Shown: positions 7,373-19,118, numbered from the stretch's first letter. The stretch is 64,000 bases of DNA from Polyangiaceae bacterium (GCA_029266615.1 JAQSWN010000002.1:38327-102326), one strand, 5' to 3'. Numbers and translations: made by a program. Notes: generated by a model not told the origin, from the sequence alone.

Positions 7373-9342
7373 CAGTTGCCCGCTTCTTTGAGCGCGCGGT
7401 TGATGAGCTTCTTGAACGCCGCCGCCGGTTGGGCGCCGCTCAGGTAGTAGCCGTTGATCACGAACGCAGGCGTTCCGTTGATCCCGGCGTCGTTGCCGAT
7501 CTTGGCGTCCGCATCGACCTTGGCCTTGTGGGCGTTCGAGTCCAGCGCGGCCTTGAACTTGTCCATGTTCAAGCCGAGATCTTGGGCAATCTTCTCGAGC
7601 GCGGGGCGCTTGATCGCGTCCTCGCCCGAGCCTTGTGCCTCGAACAGCTTGTCGTGGAACTTCCAGAACGCGGTGTTGCCCTTCTGGGCGAACGCTTCTT
7701 GCGCGGCCTGGCTCGCGAGCGGGGCGTCAGCGTGGAACGCCAGCGGCATGTGGCGCCACGCGAACCGGATCTTGTCGCCGTACTCTTTCTCCAGCTCGGC
7801 GAGCGTGGGCTCGACGCGCTTGCAGAAGGGGCACTGGAACTCCGAGAAGATCTGGATCGTGACCTTGGCGGCCTTGTTGCCCTTGATCGGCGTCTGCGCG
7901 TCGGGAGCCGCGATTTCCTTCTTCTCCGGCGGCGGCGGACCCTTCGCGTCCTTCATCAGCTCGTCGTACACCTTCGCGCGGGGCACGCCCTTGGCGACGA
8001 TGGCCTTGGCTTTGACGAGCTGCTCGTCGATCGCCTTCTTGAAGGCGTCCAGCGGCTGGGCGCCGCTGAGGCGCACGCCGTTGATGAAGAAGTGCGGGGT
8101 GCCGCGCGCCTGGACGTCGTTCGCCAGGTCCACGCTCGCGTCGAGCTTGTCGCCGAACTTGTTGGTGTCGATGGCCGACTTGACCTCTTCCCACTTCACG
8201 CCCGCCTTCTCGGCGATGCCCTTCAGGTCGTCGTCTTCCAGCTTGGGCTGCGACTCGAACATCGCGTCGTGCACTTCCCAGAAGCCCTTGTCGCCCTTCT
8301 GCTTGTAGACGAGGCGACCGAGCGTGGCGGCCGGCTTGGCGCGCGGGTGGAAGGGCAGGGGGTTGTCCTTCCAAACGATGCGCAGGTCGTTCGGGTACGC
8401 GGCGGCGACCTGCTTGAGCGTGTCTTCCACGCGCTTGCAGAACGGGCACTGGAACTCCGAGAACACGATCATCGTGACGATCGCGTCCTTCGGGCCCTTG
8501 ATGGGGTCGTCGTCTTGCACGAGCACGCGCCAGACGCTCTTGTCCTCTTCCTCGTCGTCGCCCGCGGGCTTCTTCGCGGCGTCGGCCGGCTTGGCAGCCT
8601 GGTTCTTGTTCGTGAGCGTGACGTACACGTCGCTCGGCTTGGTGCCGCTCGCGACGAGCTTCTTCGCCTCGGCCAGCTGCGCGTCGATCACTTCCGTGAA
8701 CTTGTCCACGGGCTGCGCGCCGCTGAGCGTGACGCCGTTGATGCGGAACGCCGGCGTACCGGTCGCGCCGATCTTCTTCGACACGGCCATGTCGTCGTCC
8801 ACCTTGGAGGCGAACTTCTTGGCGCTGTACGCGGCCTTGAACTTGGCGACGTCTACGCCCGCGTCCTTGGCCCACTTCTCGAAGTTCTCGTCGGTCAGGC
8901 CTTGCTGGTTGGCGAAGGCGCTGTCGTGGAACTTCCAGAACGCTTCGCTACCGGCCAGACCCATGACGGTCGCGGCGGCTTCGTGCGCGGGGCGCGCTTG
9001 CTTGTGGAAGGGGAGCGGGTTGTGCTTCCAAACGATGCGGACCTTGTCCGGACCGTACTTTTCCTTGATCTGCTTGAGCGTCGGACCGACGCGGCTGCAG
9101 AAGGGGCATTGGAAGTCGCTGATCTCGACGATGGTGACGGGCGCGTTGGGCTTGCCCCACTGCGGGTCCTTCGACGAAACCGGCACGCTGGCTGCGCTCT
9201 GATCCGGGATTGCTCCCGCTGCGGTCGCCGAACCTTCGGCGCTGATGTCCGCATCGCCTGCTCGCTTGTCCATGCCCCACATGAGGAACATGCCCGCGAG
9301 GAAGCTGATAAAGAACCCGACAATCGCGGTTCCTTTGTTCAT
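7372..9342 (-). CDS. Membrane-anchored protein with three fused DsbA-like domains
   Basis: The 656-residue protein has one N-terminal transmembrane helix (residues 8-24) and then three complete DsbA-like domains in tandem. Their CPFC active sites are at residues 79-82, 299-302 and 504-507, and their cis-Pro loops (GTPAF or GTPHF) are at about 195, 414 and 623. Each domain also has the helical-insert motifs PLPFH or PLAFH and FWKFHD or FWEVHD, and ends with INGxxLSGAQP. Charged Ala/Lys/Asp-rich linkers of about 40 residues separate the domains. DsbA proteins normally have one such domain. The tandem form should hold three redox centres on one periplasmic anchor. It precedes and is coupled to a fourth DsbA-like gene. 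No DsbB or VKOR partner is visible within the window. Confidence 0.92.
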   Translation of the reverse strand: MNKGTAIVGFFISFLAGMFLMWGMDKRAGDADISAEGSATAAGAIPDQSAASVPVSSKDPQWGKPNAPVTIVEISDFQCPFCSRVGPTLKQIKEKYGPDKVRIVWKHNPLPFHKQARPAHEAAATVMGLAGSEAFWKFHDSAFANQQGLTDENFEKWAKDAGVDVAKFKAAYSAKKFASKVDDDMAVSKKIGATGTPAFRINGVTLSGAQPVDKFTEVIDAQLAEAKKLVASGTKPSDVYVTLTNKNQAAKPADAAKKPAGDDEEEDKSVWRVLVQDDDPIKGPKDAIVTMIVFSEFQCPFCKRVEDTLKQVAAAYPNDLRIVWKDNPLPFHPRAKPAATLGRLVYKQKGDKGFWEVHDAMFESQPKLEDDDLKGIAEKAGVKWEEVKSAIDTNKFGDKLDASVDLANDVQARGTPHFFINGVRLSGAQPLDAFKKAIDEQLVKAKAIVAKGVPRAKVYDELMKDAKGPPPPEKKEIAAPDAQTPIKGNKAAKVTIQIFSEFQCPFCKRVEPTLAELEKEYGDKIRFAWRHMPLAFHADAPLASQAAQEAFAQKGNTAFWKFHDKLFEAQGSGEDAIKRPALEKIAQDLGLNMDKFKAALDSNAHKAKVDADAKIGNDAGINGTPAFVINGYYLSGAQPAAAFKKLINRALKEAGN

Positions 9343-9479
9343 GACTCTCTCCGTTATTGGTTTTGTAAGTGACAGACTCGAAAACAGTGACAGCAGCGCG
9401 CGCCCGTGAAGACACCGCGGCGCCCGCTGATTGAACGAATGATGGTGACGTTGCCGTAGGCGCTGGCGCGCCCGCGCCT

Positions 9480-9902
9480 TCAGCCTCGCGGCGGGCGGAA
9501 CAACGTGTCTACGAAGCCGGGACTCACGAGCGCACGGCTCGCGGCCGAGATGGGCGCGCGCGCCGACTCCGTCTGCGTGACCAACAAGCTACCGAAGCCG
9601 AGCACTCGCTCGGGCCGCTCCCACACGACGATGCGCTCTGGCGCCAAAGGCGAGCCACCCTCCGTCAACGCGTCGAGCGGCCCTCGACAGGGGAGCGCGC
9701 TGATGGAGCCGTCGTCGCCCACGGCGCGAAAGATGGGGGGCGCTTCGATGGTCTCCGCGCGCTCGCTACACATGCCGACCGCGACCATCGCCGCTGAAGC
9801 CTCCTGCGTGACGCAGAGCACGACGAGCGCGGCCACCACCGACACGAGGCGGAGTAGCAAACGCAGCCCGGAGCTGCTGACGGAGCACGAGACGTCACCC
9901 AT
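9480..9902 (-). CDS. Small exported protein of unknown function
   Basis: This 140-residue frame starts with a credible signal peptide (hydrophobic LLLRLVSVVAALVVLCV, then EASAAM with an AxA-type cleavage site). The mature part has a Cys pair (C58 and C74 by rough count) and segments such as ERIVVWERPERVLGFGSLLV; I recognise no family. It lies upstream of the triple DsbA-like gene on the same strand, about 137 bp from its start, and is divergent from the tandem kinase gene. Coding character is reasonable but the support is limited to the signal peptide and an uninterrupted frame. Confidence 0.5.
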   Translation of the reverse strand: MGDVSCSVSSSGLRLLLRLVSVVAALVVLCVTQEASAAMVAVGMCSERAETIEAPPIFRAVGDDGSISALPCRGPLDALTEGGSPLAPERIVVWERPERVLGFGSLLVTQTESARAPISAASRALVSPGFVDTLFRPPRG

Positions 9903-10028
9903 GGATCGCGGCTGGCGAGGCGGAGCCTATCAGGCCGGAGCGAGAACCGGCAGTCCCGGGATCCCATTCCCTTGGTCGGTTCGCCGTTTTCTTTGCCTAC
10001 ATGGTGCGACATAGGCACCATCGGGTAC

Positions 10029-12815
<2,787 letters not shown>

Positions 12816-12890
12816 GACCCGGCTCTCCCAGGCGTAATCCGAGAAGTCACTTGCAGGCAGGGGCCCGGAGTCCCTACAACCCCCGGGTCC

Positions 12891-14333
12891 GTGGCTCTTC
12901 CCCCCAGCACGTCTGCCGCCCCCCTCGACCTTTCGGGCTCCAAGCCCCGCATCGTCCTCAAGCTGGCACTGCCCACCGTGCTGGCCATGCTGGCGCAAAG
13001 CGCGGTCAACGAAGTCGATATCATCTTCTTCGCGGCGCTCGGCTGCCCCGGCTCCTCCTACGCCCAGGCCGCCCTCCTGCCGTGCCTGCTCCTCTTGTGG
13101 ATGTTCGGTGGCTCGCTCAGCGCCATCTCGGTGGGAACGCAGGCGCTCGGCGCGCGGCGCGCGGCGGAGGGGAAGCCCCTGGAGGCCGGCACCGTGCTGG
13201 CCAATTCGTGGATGTTCTCGCTCGCGGCCGGCGTCGTGTTCACGCTGCTCGGCTACCTGACGATACCGCACGTGCTCGGCGTCTTGGTGCGCTCGCCCGA
13301 GGTGCGGGAGGTCGGCACCGGTTACCTCAACTGGCGCTTGCTGGGCATCACCAGCATGGCCGTCACGTTCTCCTTCAAAGCGTTCTTCGACGGCATCGGC
13401 AAGACCCACGTTCACATGATCGCCAGCGTGGTGATGAACGTGGTCAACGTGGTCCTGTGCGTCATCTTCATCTTCGGCAAGCTCGGCGCGCCGGCAATGG
13501 GCATGGCTGGCGCCGGGCTCGCGGGCGCGGTTTCGTCTTGGGTCGGCTTGTTCGTGATGGTCGGGTGGGCGGCCCTGGACCACTACCGCACTCGTTTCCA
13601 GCCGTTTCGGCTCAGGGGCTTCTCTCGGGAGCTGCTCGGCAAAATCCTGCGGCTTTCGGTGCCGAGCGCCATCGCCACGATCGCGGTCATGAGCGGCTTC
13701 ATGCTGTTCGCGATGATCGTGAGCCGGCTGGACGCGATGATGCACACGCACTTGGTGGAGACAGGTGACTGCCCCGGCGGCAAGCGGGAAGCCGTCAACG
13801 GCGCGGCCACCACTGTCATCGTCGGCGTTTTGAAGCTGACTTTTACGGCTTGCTTGGCCTTTGGCACGTCGACGGCCACGCTCGTGAGCCAGTCTCTCGG
13901 AGCCGGCAAGACCAAAGACGCCGAAGAGTTCGGTTGGACGTCGGTCAAGCTCGGCTTGGTCATCTTCGGCGTTGTCGGCCTCCTCGAGGGCGTGATCCTC
14001 ACCGACCCGATCCTGCACTTGGTGACCAAGAGCCCCGCCGTGTTCCAAGCCGCTCAGATGCCGATGCGCATGATGGGCCTAGCGACTCCGCTCATCGCAG
14101 TAGGCATGATCTTGACGCAGGCGTTGTTCGGCGCGGGCAACACTCGCTTCGTGATGATCATCGAGCTCATCCTGCACTTCGGCTGCTTGGTGCCGCTGGC
14201 GTGGCTGCTCGGCATCACCATGGGCTTCGGCTTGGTCGGCATTTGGAGCGCAGCGTTGGTCTATGTCGTGCTCCTCACCGCGGTGATGGTGTGGAAGTTC
14301 CGCTCCGGGGACTGGAAGACCATCAAGCTATAG
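12891..14333 (+). CDS. MATE family multidrug/toxin efflux transporter
   Basis: The 480-residue protein has about 12 hydrophobic segments in two homologous halves. It has the family signatures near the first helix (ALPTVLAMLAQSAVNEVDIIFF) and at the start of the second half (VSQSLGAGKTKDAEEFGW, resembling the conserved Q-x-x-GA-x-x-x-x-x-A loop). MATE proteins export cationic drugs or metabolites in exchange for Na+ or H+. A hydrophilic loop of about 25 residues around DCPGGKREAVNG separates the halves. The GTG at 12891 is the only reasonable start, as the next in-frame Met falls inside the first helix; there is no clear ribosome binding site, so translation may depend on the kinase gene upstream. 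Substrate is unknown. Confidence 0.88.
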   Translation: MALPPSTSAAPLDLSGSKPRIVLKLALPTVLAMLAQSAVNEVDIIFFAALGCPGSSYAQAALLPCLLLLWMFGGSLSAISVGTQALGARRAAEGKPLEAGTVLANSWMFSLAAGVVFTLLGYLTIPHVLGVLVRSPEVREVGTGYLNWRLLGITSMAVTFSFKAFFDGIGKTHVHMIASVVMNVVNVVLCVIFIFGKLGAPAMGMAGAGLAGAVSSWVGLFVMVGWAALDHYRTRFQPFRLRGFSRELLGKILRLSVPSAIATIAVMSGFMLFAMIVSRLDAMMHTHLVETGDCPGGKREAVNGAATTVIVGVLKLTFTACLAFGTSTATLVSQSLGAGKTKDAEEFGWTSVKLGLVIFGVVGLLEGVILTDPILHLVTKSPAVFQAAQMPMRMMGLATPLIAVGMILTQALFGAGNTRFVMIIELILHFGCLVPLAWLLGITMGFGLVGIWSAALVYVVLLTAVMVWKFRSGDWKTIKL

Positions 14334-14346
14334 GGCGGCGACGCCC
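14333..14346 (+). terminator. Short hairpin with GCGA tetraloop at the end of the MATE gene
   Basis: GGGCG/CGCCC arms enclose a GCGA (GNRA-type) loop at 14333-14346, starting on the last base of the stop codon. No T-run follows. It may stabilise or end the transcript. Confidence 0.35.
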
Positions 14347-14474
14347 GTCTCGCGCCTGTGCCATGTTCACGGGCATCGCGGGTCAACGTGGAACAGCTTG
14401 GAACAGTCTCGCTCTGCGTAACTCACTGAAATCATAGAGAACCGCCACGGTCTGGCAATTGCTGTAGGTCGGGA

Positions 14475-15893
14475 ATGGACCGAGCAAGGACGTGCGGATT
14501 GGTCGCCCTGGCCACTTTGATTTGGGCTGGCTGCGGCGGGAGTGACGAGGGCGGCGAGGGCGGCAACCAAGCCGGGCGGGCGGGCTCCTCTGCGGCGGGG
14601 ACGAGCGCGGCTGGTTCCAGCGGCAGCTCGGTGGGCGGCGCGGGCGGTTCCGGCCCGGGCGGCTCCGGCGCAGGCGGTTCCGGCGCAGGCGGCTCCGGCG
14701 AGCCTGAGGGTCCACCGCTGCTCGAGCGACCCGCCGACATCGCCTACGACTGTGAGGTGACACGGCCGATGGCGCTGCTCGGCCTCAACCCTTGGGTCGG
14801 TGGCAGTCTGCACTTGAACGCGAGCAGCGCCTACGTGACGCGTCTGCAGGGCACCATGCCGGCCAGCTCAATCGGCATGAAGCCGACGTGGTCGTCGCTC
14901 GGCTTCGACGGAGCGCTCGGCAGCGCTCGCGAGTTGCCGGTCGAAGCCCAGACATACCTCGGCCAGCTGACTTCCGCGCAGCAGGGCGAGCAGCTCACGA
15001 TGCTCTGGTCGCAGACGTCGTCTGGAAACGACTCGCAGCTGGTGCTCGCCAGCGTCGAGGCGGCGGGCGAGGTGACCGTGCCGCAAGCCCCGCTGACCTC
15101 TGGCGCGGGACAGAAGAACTTCCCGGTCATGACGGCGGCGGGCGAGGGCTACGCGGTGGCGTGGACCCGCCAGAGCGCTGGCGGTTCCGGGGGCAGCACG
15201 ATCCAGCTCGTGCAGGTCGGGGCCGACGGCAAGCCCATCGGGGACGTCGAGACCGTGCTCGAGAGCACCGGCAACTTGCAGACTCAGGAGCTCGTCCCCC
15301 ACGCGGGCGGACTCGTCCTCTTGTACTCGCAAGTGGATTTTGCCTCGAACATGCAGGGGAATTACTACGTCTGGCTGGACACGAGCGGCGCGCGCCAGGG
15401 TGAGCCCGTCAAGCTCGGCGACGGCTTCGGCGCGACCAGCTCGCTTTCCCGCGGCGAAGAGCTGCTGGTCGCGTGGACCGAGCAAACTGGCAACTACGAC
15501 GAGAAGATGACCCGCACCGTTCACGTGGGCAAAATCGGCGCCGCGGGAAAGCGGGTCGGGCCGTCGCACGCTCTGCAGGCGCCGGTCGACGACCAGGAGA
15601 ACGTGGACCCGCATTGGGTGGACATGGGCGAAGACGTCGGCTTGTTCTGGTCCCAGGGCTCGGTCATCTACATCTGCGCCGGCTGCTTCCCCGACAACCA
15701 GCTCAAGTTCGTGGTGCTAGGTGGCGACAACCTCACGCCGAAGTCGGAAGTGTTGTCGCTGCCGAGCCCGAACCCGTTCGGGCTTCGCTCGCCGCAGGCA
15801 GTGCGAGTGGACGAAGAGATCCTGGCCATCGCGAGCGTCACTCACCACGTGGACGCGGAAGGCGCCTCCGCCACCATTCGCTGCACACCATGA
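14475..15893 (+). CDS. Gly-rich lipoprotein with probable beta-propeller-like domain
   Basis: The 472-residue protein has a signal peptide with lipobox IWAGC (Cys20). A Gly/Ser/Ala linker follows to about residue 75, and then about 390 residues rich in short beta strands such as GLVLLYSQVD, EELLVAWTEQTG and VGLFWSQGSVI, spaced like propeller blades. I recognise no catalytic motif. The form is that of a myxobacterial outer-surface lipoprotein with a flexible tether. The stop overlaps the ATG of the next gene (ATGA at 15890-15893), so the two products are made together and may form a complex. The ATG at 14475 is preceded by GTCGGGA. Confidence 0.75.
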   Translation: MDRARTCGLVALATLIWAGCGGSDEGGEGGNQAGRAGSSAAGTSAAGSSGSSVGGAGGSGPGGSGAGGSGAGGSGEPEGPPLLERPADIAYDCEVTRPMALLGLNPWVGGSLHLNASSAYVTRLQGTMPASSIGMKPTWSSLGFDGALGSARELPVEAQTYLGQLTSAQQGEQLTMLWSQTSSGNDSQLVLASVEAAGEVTVPQAPLTSGAGQKNFPVMTAAGEGYAVAWTRQSAGGSGGSTIQLVQVGADGKPIGDVETVLESTGNLQTQELVPHAGGLVLLYSQVDFASNMQGNYYVWLDTSGARQGEPVKLGDGFGATSSLSRGEELLVAWTEQTGNYDEKMTRTVHVGKIGAAGKRVGPSHALQAPVDDQENVDPHWVDMGEDVGLFWSQGSVIYICAGCFPDNQLKFVVLGGDNLTPKSEVLSLPSPNPFGLRSPQAVRVDEEILAIASVTHHVDAEGASATIRCTP

Positions 15894-18241
15894 AGCGCGA
15901 GCTAGCGGCGCTGATGTTGAGTGTAGCAACCAGCTGTGGCTCGGACCCGGAGCCGCCCCCGGAGCTGGTCGTCGCGGTGGTCGACGAGCAGGGCGAAGCG
16001 CGGGAAGCGTTCCGCGCCGTGCTGGCGTACGAGGACGGAGGAGCTACCGCCTTCAGTTGCCCACAGGCGCCGGCCGACGTCGTTACCTGCGAGCGGGGCG
16101 GATTTTCCGTGCGGCGTCGGCAAGGAGAGACGGCGGTGACGGTCAAAGTCCCGGGCTACGGCTTCGAGACCGCCTCCGTGCCCGAGCCCGCCGGGCACAT
16201 GCAGGTCTTGCTCGCGCGGCTCGCGCCGTTCGAGCAAACCGACCATTACCTGAGCGGTGCGTCCAGCGAGGACGCGTTCTTGAGCCTGGCCGCCGAGAGC
16301 CGAACGGAGCTGGGGACGGCCTACTCCGTCAAGTTCTACATTGCGGGGCTCGACGGCGAGCCTCGAGTCTACCTGCAGAACACACGGCGGTACCCGCTCC
16401 ACTTCGATTTCGTGCGCACCGTGCTCGGCGCGGCCGCCACGCGTGAGGAGTTCGCCCGACGCACGTATCAGGGGGAGGGTCGAGCCGCGCTGGCAGGCAC
16501 GCTCGTTTACTACCCCGAGCTCACGTATGGCGGCGCATCGAGTCGCGACGAACGTTCGTCGCCGCTCGCGCTTTCGTTCTTTCCGAGCGATGACCTCTCG
16601 CCGGCACTGGTGCTGCGCGCGCATCGCTTGCTGGAGGAACGTCTGCCGTGGCTCGCGCTCGAGGGGGACGCGCGGCGCCTTACCTACGTGCCTGCTGGCA
16701 GCGCCCAGGAGGCAGCCCTCGTTGATGCACGAGCGCGCTTCGCTCAGCAAGACGCGTCGTGGAGCGACCACGTCGAGCTGTTCGCGGGCGTCACGCAGCA
16801 GGTGCTGAACCCCGGCGTCGCGTACGGCACGCTGACCCTGCTCGGTCCGAACGAGCTCAGCCACGCCGTGCTTTCGTCGCACGATATACTGGTATTGTCG
16901 CGGCTCCCCAACGACTTGCCGCTCGTCGGCGGCACCATCACGGAGGAGCTGCAGACCCCGCTCGCGCACGTGAACTTGGCCGCCCGGGCCCGCGGCACAC
17001 CGAACTTGGCCCTGAAGGGCGCCGCCAGCGACGCACGCATCGCGCCGCTGCTCGGCAAGCTCGTGCGGTTCGAGGTGAGTGAAGGCGGCTTCTCTTTGCA
17101 GGAGTCGAGCATCGAGGAAGCCGAGCACTACTGGAGCTCCCGGTCGCGCCCGCGGCTGGTGCCAGAGGCCGATCTGGCGTTCGAGGGCTTGCCAACGTTC
17201 GACGAGCTGAGCTTCGCAGACGCGCGGAGGGTCGGGGTTAAGGCGGCCAACTTGGCGGAGCTGCACCAGCTGCTGGGCGACCTAGCGCCGCGGGGCTTCG
17301 CGGTTCCCTTCTCGGCCTATGCCACGTACATGGCCAGCAACCGCGTCACCGCCACTCTGTGCGAAGCGGCCCGGGCCGACTGCGAGGTGGAGGGCCGAGA
17401 TGCGGCGCGGTGCGATCGCGCTCAGGAGCGCTGCACCGACGCGGAAGGGACCTCGTTCATCGACTTGCTCGAAGCGCTGCTTTCGGACGACGAGGTCACG
17501 ACCGAGAGCGCGCTCCGCGAAGCGTGCTTGGACGCGCTCAAGTACCTGGTCGGCCACGGCGAGGTGGAGGAAACGTTCGCGGCTGCGCTGGACGCGCGGG
17601 TGCGGGAGCTGTTCGCCGACGGGCAGGTGCGGCTGCGCTCCAGCACCAATGCCGAAGATTTGCCTGGTTTCAGCGGCGCGGGGCTGTACGAGTCCGTCTC
17701 CGCGAGGGCCGAGGGTGACAAGCGCGCCTCGTTTCGGATTCGCGAGGTGTGGGCCTCGGTCTGGCTTTGGCGCGCCTTCGAAGAACGCCAATTTTGGAAC
17801 GTGGACCAGCGAGCGGTGCAAATGGCGGTCGCCGTCAACTCCGCCATCGACGACGAAGCCGCCAACGGTGTGCTCATCACTCGCAACCTGCTGCAGCCCG
17901 GCGCGGAGGGACACTATGTCAACGTGCAGTTCGGAGAGGTAGAGGTCGCCAATCCCGAGAGCGGCGCCGTACCGGAGGTGTTCGCGATCGTGCCGGGCCC
18001 TGCAAACTCCGTGCAGGTGCTTCGTCAGAGCTTCTCTTCTCTTTCGCCGCACGAGCCGCTGCTCCGCGACGCCGAGGTGGCCGCGCTCTCCGACGCCGCC
18101 GACCTCGTCCAAGCGCACTTCGCGCCGCTCTACGGGGTGCCTTCGAGCCAGCTCGCTTTGGATCTCGAGTTCAAGATCTACGGGCCGGAGCGGCGCCTAC
18201 GGGTCAAGCAGGCGCGCCCTTACTCGCGGCAGACGCCCTGA
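15890..18241 (+). CDS. Lipoprotein with phosphohistidine and PPDK/GWD-type ATP-grasp domains
   Basis: From ATG 15890 (ATGA overlap with the gene before) the protein has 783 residues. It opens with a short signal and a probable lipobox (VATSC, Cys16). Residues about 22-100 look like a carboxypeptidase-regulatory-type beta domain. Residues about 320-395 resemble the mobile phosphohistidine domain of PEP-utilising enzymes (TPLAHVNLAARARGTPN, His360). Residues 446-780 are a PPDK/PEP-synthase N-terminal ATP-grasp domain: RSSTNAED at 583-590, GFSGAGLYES, and QARP at 774-777. The order of His domain then ATP-grasp, with no PEP-binding barrel, is that of plant glucan/phosphoglucan water dikinases, not of PEP synthase. 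A dikinase that leaves the cytoplasm would lack ATP, so either the signal is not used or the function has changed. The last 38 bp overlap the convergent dehydrogenase gene. Confidence 0.78.
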   Translation: MKRELAALMLSVATSCGSDPEPPPELVVAVVDEQGEAREAFRAVLAYEDGGATAFSCPQAPADVVTCERGGFSVRRRQGETAVTVKVPGYGFETASVPEPAGHMQVLLARLAPFEQTDHYLSGASSEDAFLSLAAESRTELGTAYSVKFYIAGLDGEPRVYLQNTRRYPLHFDFVRTVLGAAATREEFARRTYQGEGRAALAGTLVYYPELTYGGASSRDERSSPLALSFFPSDDLSPALVLRAHRLLEERLPWLALEGDARRLTYVPAGSAQEAALVDARARFAQQDASWSDHVELFAGVTQQVLNPGVAYGTLTLLGPNELSHAVLSSHDILVLSRLPNDLPLVGGTITEELQTPLAHVNLAARARGTPNLALKGAASDARIAPLLGKLVRFEVSEGGFSLQESSIEEAEHYWSSRSRPRLVPEADLAFEGLPTFDELSFADARRVGVKAANLAELHQLLGDLAPRGFAVPFSAYATYMASNRVTATLCEAARADCEVEGRDAARCDRAQERCTDAEGTSFIDLLEALLSDDEVTTESALREACLDALKYLVGHGEVEETFAAALDARVRELFADGQVRLRSSTNAEDLPGFSGAGLYESVSARAEGDKRASFRIREVWASVWLWRAFEERQFWNVDQRAVQMAVAVNSAIDDEAANGVLITRNLLQPGAEGHYVNVQFGEVEVANPESGAVPEVFAIVPGPANSVQVLRQSFSSLSPHEPLLRDAEVAALSDAADLVQAHFAPLYGVPSSQLALDLEFKIYGPERRLRVKQARPYSRQTP

Positions 18242-19118
18242 GCGCATCCGGGACCATGACCTTGATCAATGCCGCGACCTCTTGGTCGCCGAGGTTCTGC
18301 TGCAGAGCTCGCTGAAAGAGGCTCGCGGTGAGCTCCGGTAGCTCGGTGGAAAGGCCTGCGCGCCGCGCGGTCTGCAAGAGGCGCTCGGTCGCGTCCACGG
18401 AAATACGCAGCGGGCTCTGGCTGATGGCGAAATCACCCGCCGCAATCACCCCGCCCTCGTGCTGGAAAAATGCTCCAAACGACGGCGATATTTCCCGCAC
18501 GATCGAGCCGTAGCGGGCCACGTCCACCCCCTCCGACTGCGCGATGAGAGCGCCTTGTAAGAAGCCGAGCATGCCGCCGTAGACCCAAGACAGCGTCGCG
18601 AGGTCCATCGTCGCGGCCGCGCCGGGCTCGGCGCCGAGGTAGACGAGCCCGCCTCCCAGCGTCGAAAGACGCGCGCGCTGAGCGGCCCACGCCTGCTCGT
18701 CCCCCGAAATGAGGATCGGCGTATCGGCCTGGCCCATCTGGCCCGGCGCGGCTTGAATCGCCCCCGCTAGGTACCGAGCTCCGTGCTCCCGCGCCCACGC
18801 CGCGCCTCCCCGCGCAGTCTCGGCGCTGATGGTGGTGAGCTGGATCAGGGTTCGCGCCGCGGCGGCCGCGGCGACGCCCGGCGCAGCCAAGAGCTCCTTT
18901 ACGGCAGCGTCGTTGGACACGCACATGACGACGGTGTCGCTCGCCGCGAAGGCGGTCGCCAAGTCCGGCGCGAGCGCGGCGCCTTTGTCGAGAAGCGGGG
19001 CCGCCTTCCCGGCGCTGCGGTTGTACACGGTCACGCGGGCGCCACTCTTCGAGAACAACTCGGCGATGGTCATGCCCATCGCGCCCAGGCCAATCACACT
19101 GACTGTCGTTCGACCCAT
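18204..19118 (-). CDS. NAD(P)-dependent oxidoreductase, 3-hydroxyisobutyrate dehydrogenase-like
   Basis: The start is ATG 19118: GGAGG lies close upstream on the minus strand and the next residues are the Rossmann strand VSVIGLGAMGMTIAELF. The longer open frame upstream overlaps the HxlR gene and has no coding character. The 304-residue protein has the GLGAMG dinucleotide motif, YNRS after the second strand, and a C-terminal helical domain with ISVDATERLLQTARRAGL, as in the 3-hydroxyisobutyrate/6-phosphogluconate dehydrogenase group and the related NAD(P)-binding imine-reductase-like proteins. The usual catalytic Lys region is not clear (ATMDLATLSWVYGGML), which favours the imine-reductase-like branch; this is a guess. 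The divergent HxlR-type regulator very probably controls it. Its 3' end overlaps the lipoprotein gene by 38 bp. Confidence 0.85.
   Translation of the reverse strand: MGRTTVSVIGLGAMGMTIAELFSKSGARVTVYNRSAGKAAPLLDKGAALAPDLATAFAASDTVVMCVSNDAAVKELLAAPGVAAAAAARTLIQLTTISAETARGGAAWAREHGARYLAGAIQAAPGQMGQADTPILISGDEQAWAAQRARLSTLGGGLVYLGAEPGAAATMDLATLSWVYGGMLGFLQGALIAQSEGVDVARYGSIVREISPSFGAFFQHEGGVIAAGDFAISQSPLRISVDATERLLQTARRAGLSTELPELTASLFQRALQQNLGDQEVAALIKVMVPDALRASAASKGAPA

Noticed and set aside
7351..9372. A 673-codon plus-strand open frame opposite the triple DsbA-like gene
   Set aside because: It mirrors the codon pattern of the real gene; its translation is Arg/Leu/Val-rich with no domain. Long antisense frames are expected at this GC content.
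12816..12890. Inverted repeat GACCCGG/CCGGGTC flanking the spacer between the kinase and MATE genes
   Set aside because: The arms are only 7 bp and 60 bases apart in very GC-rich DNA; this is likely by chance.
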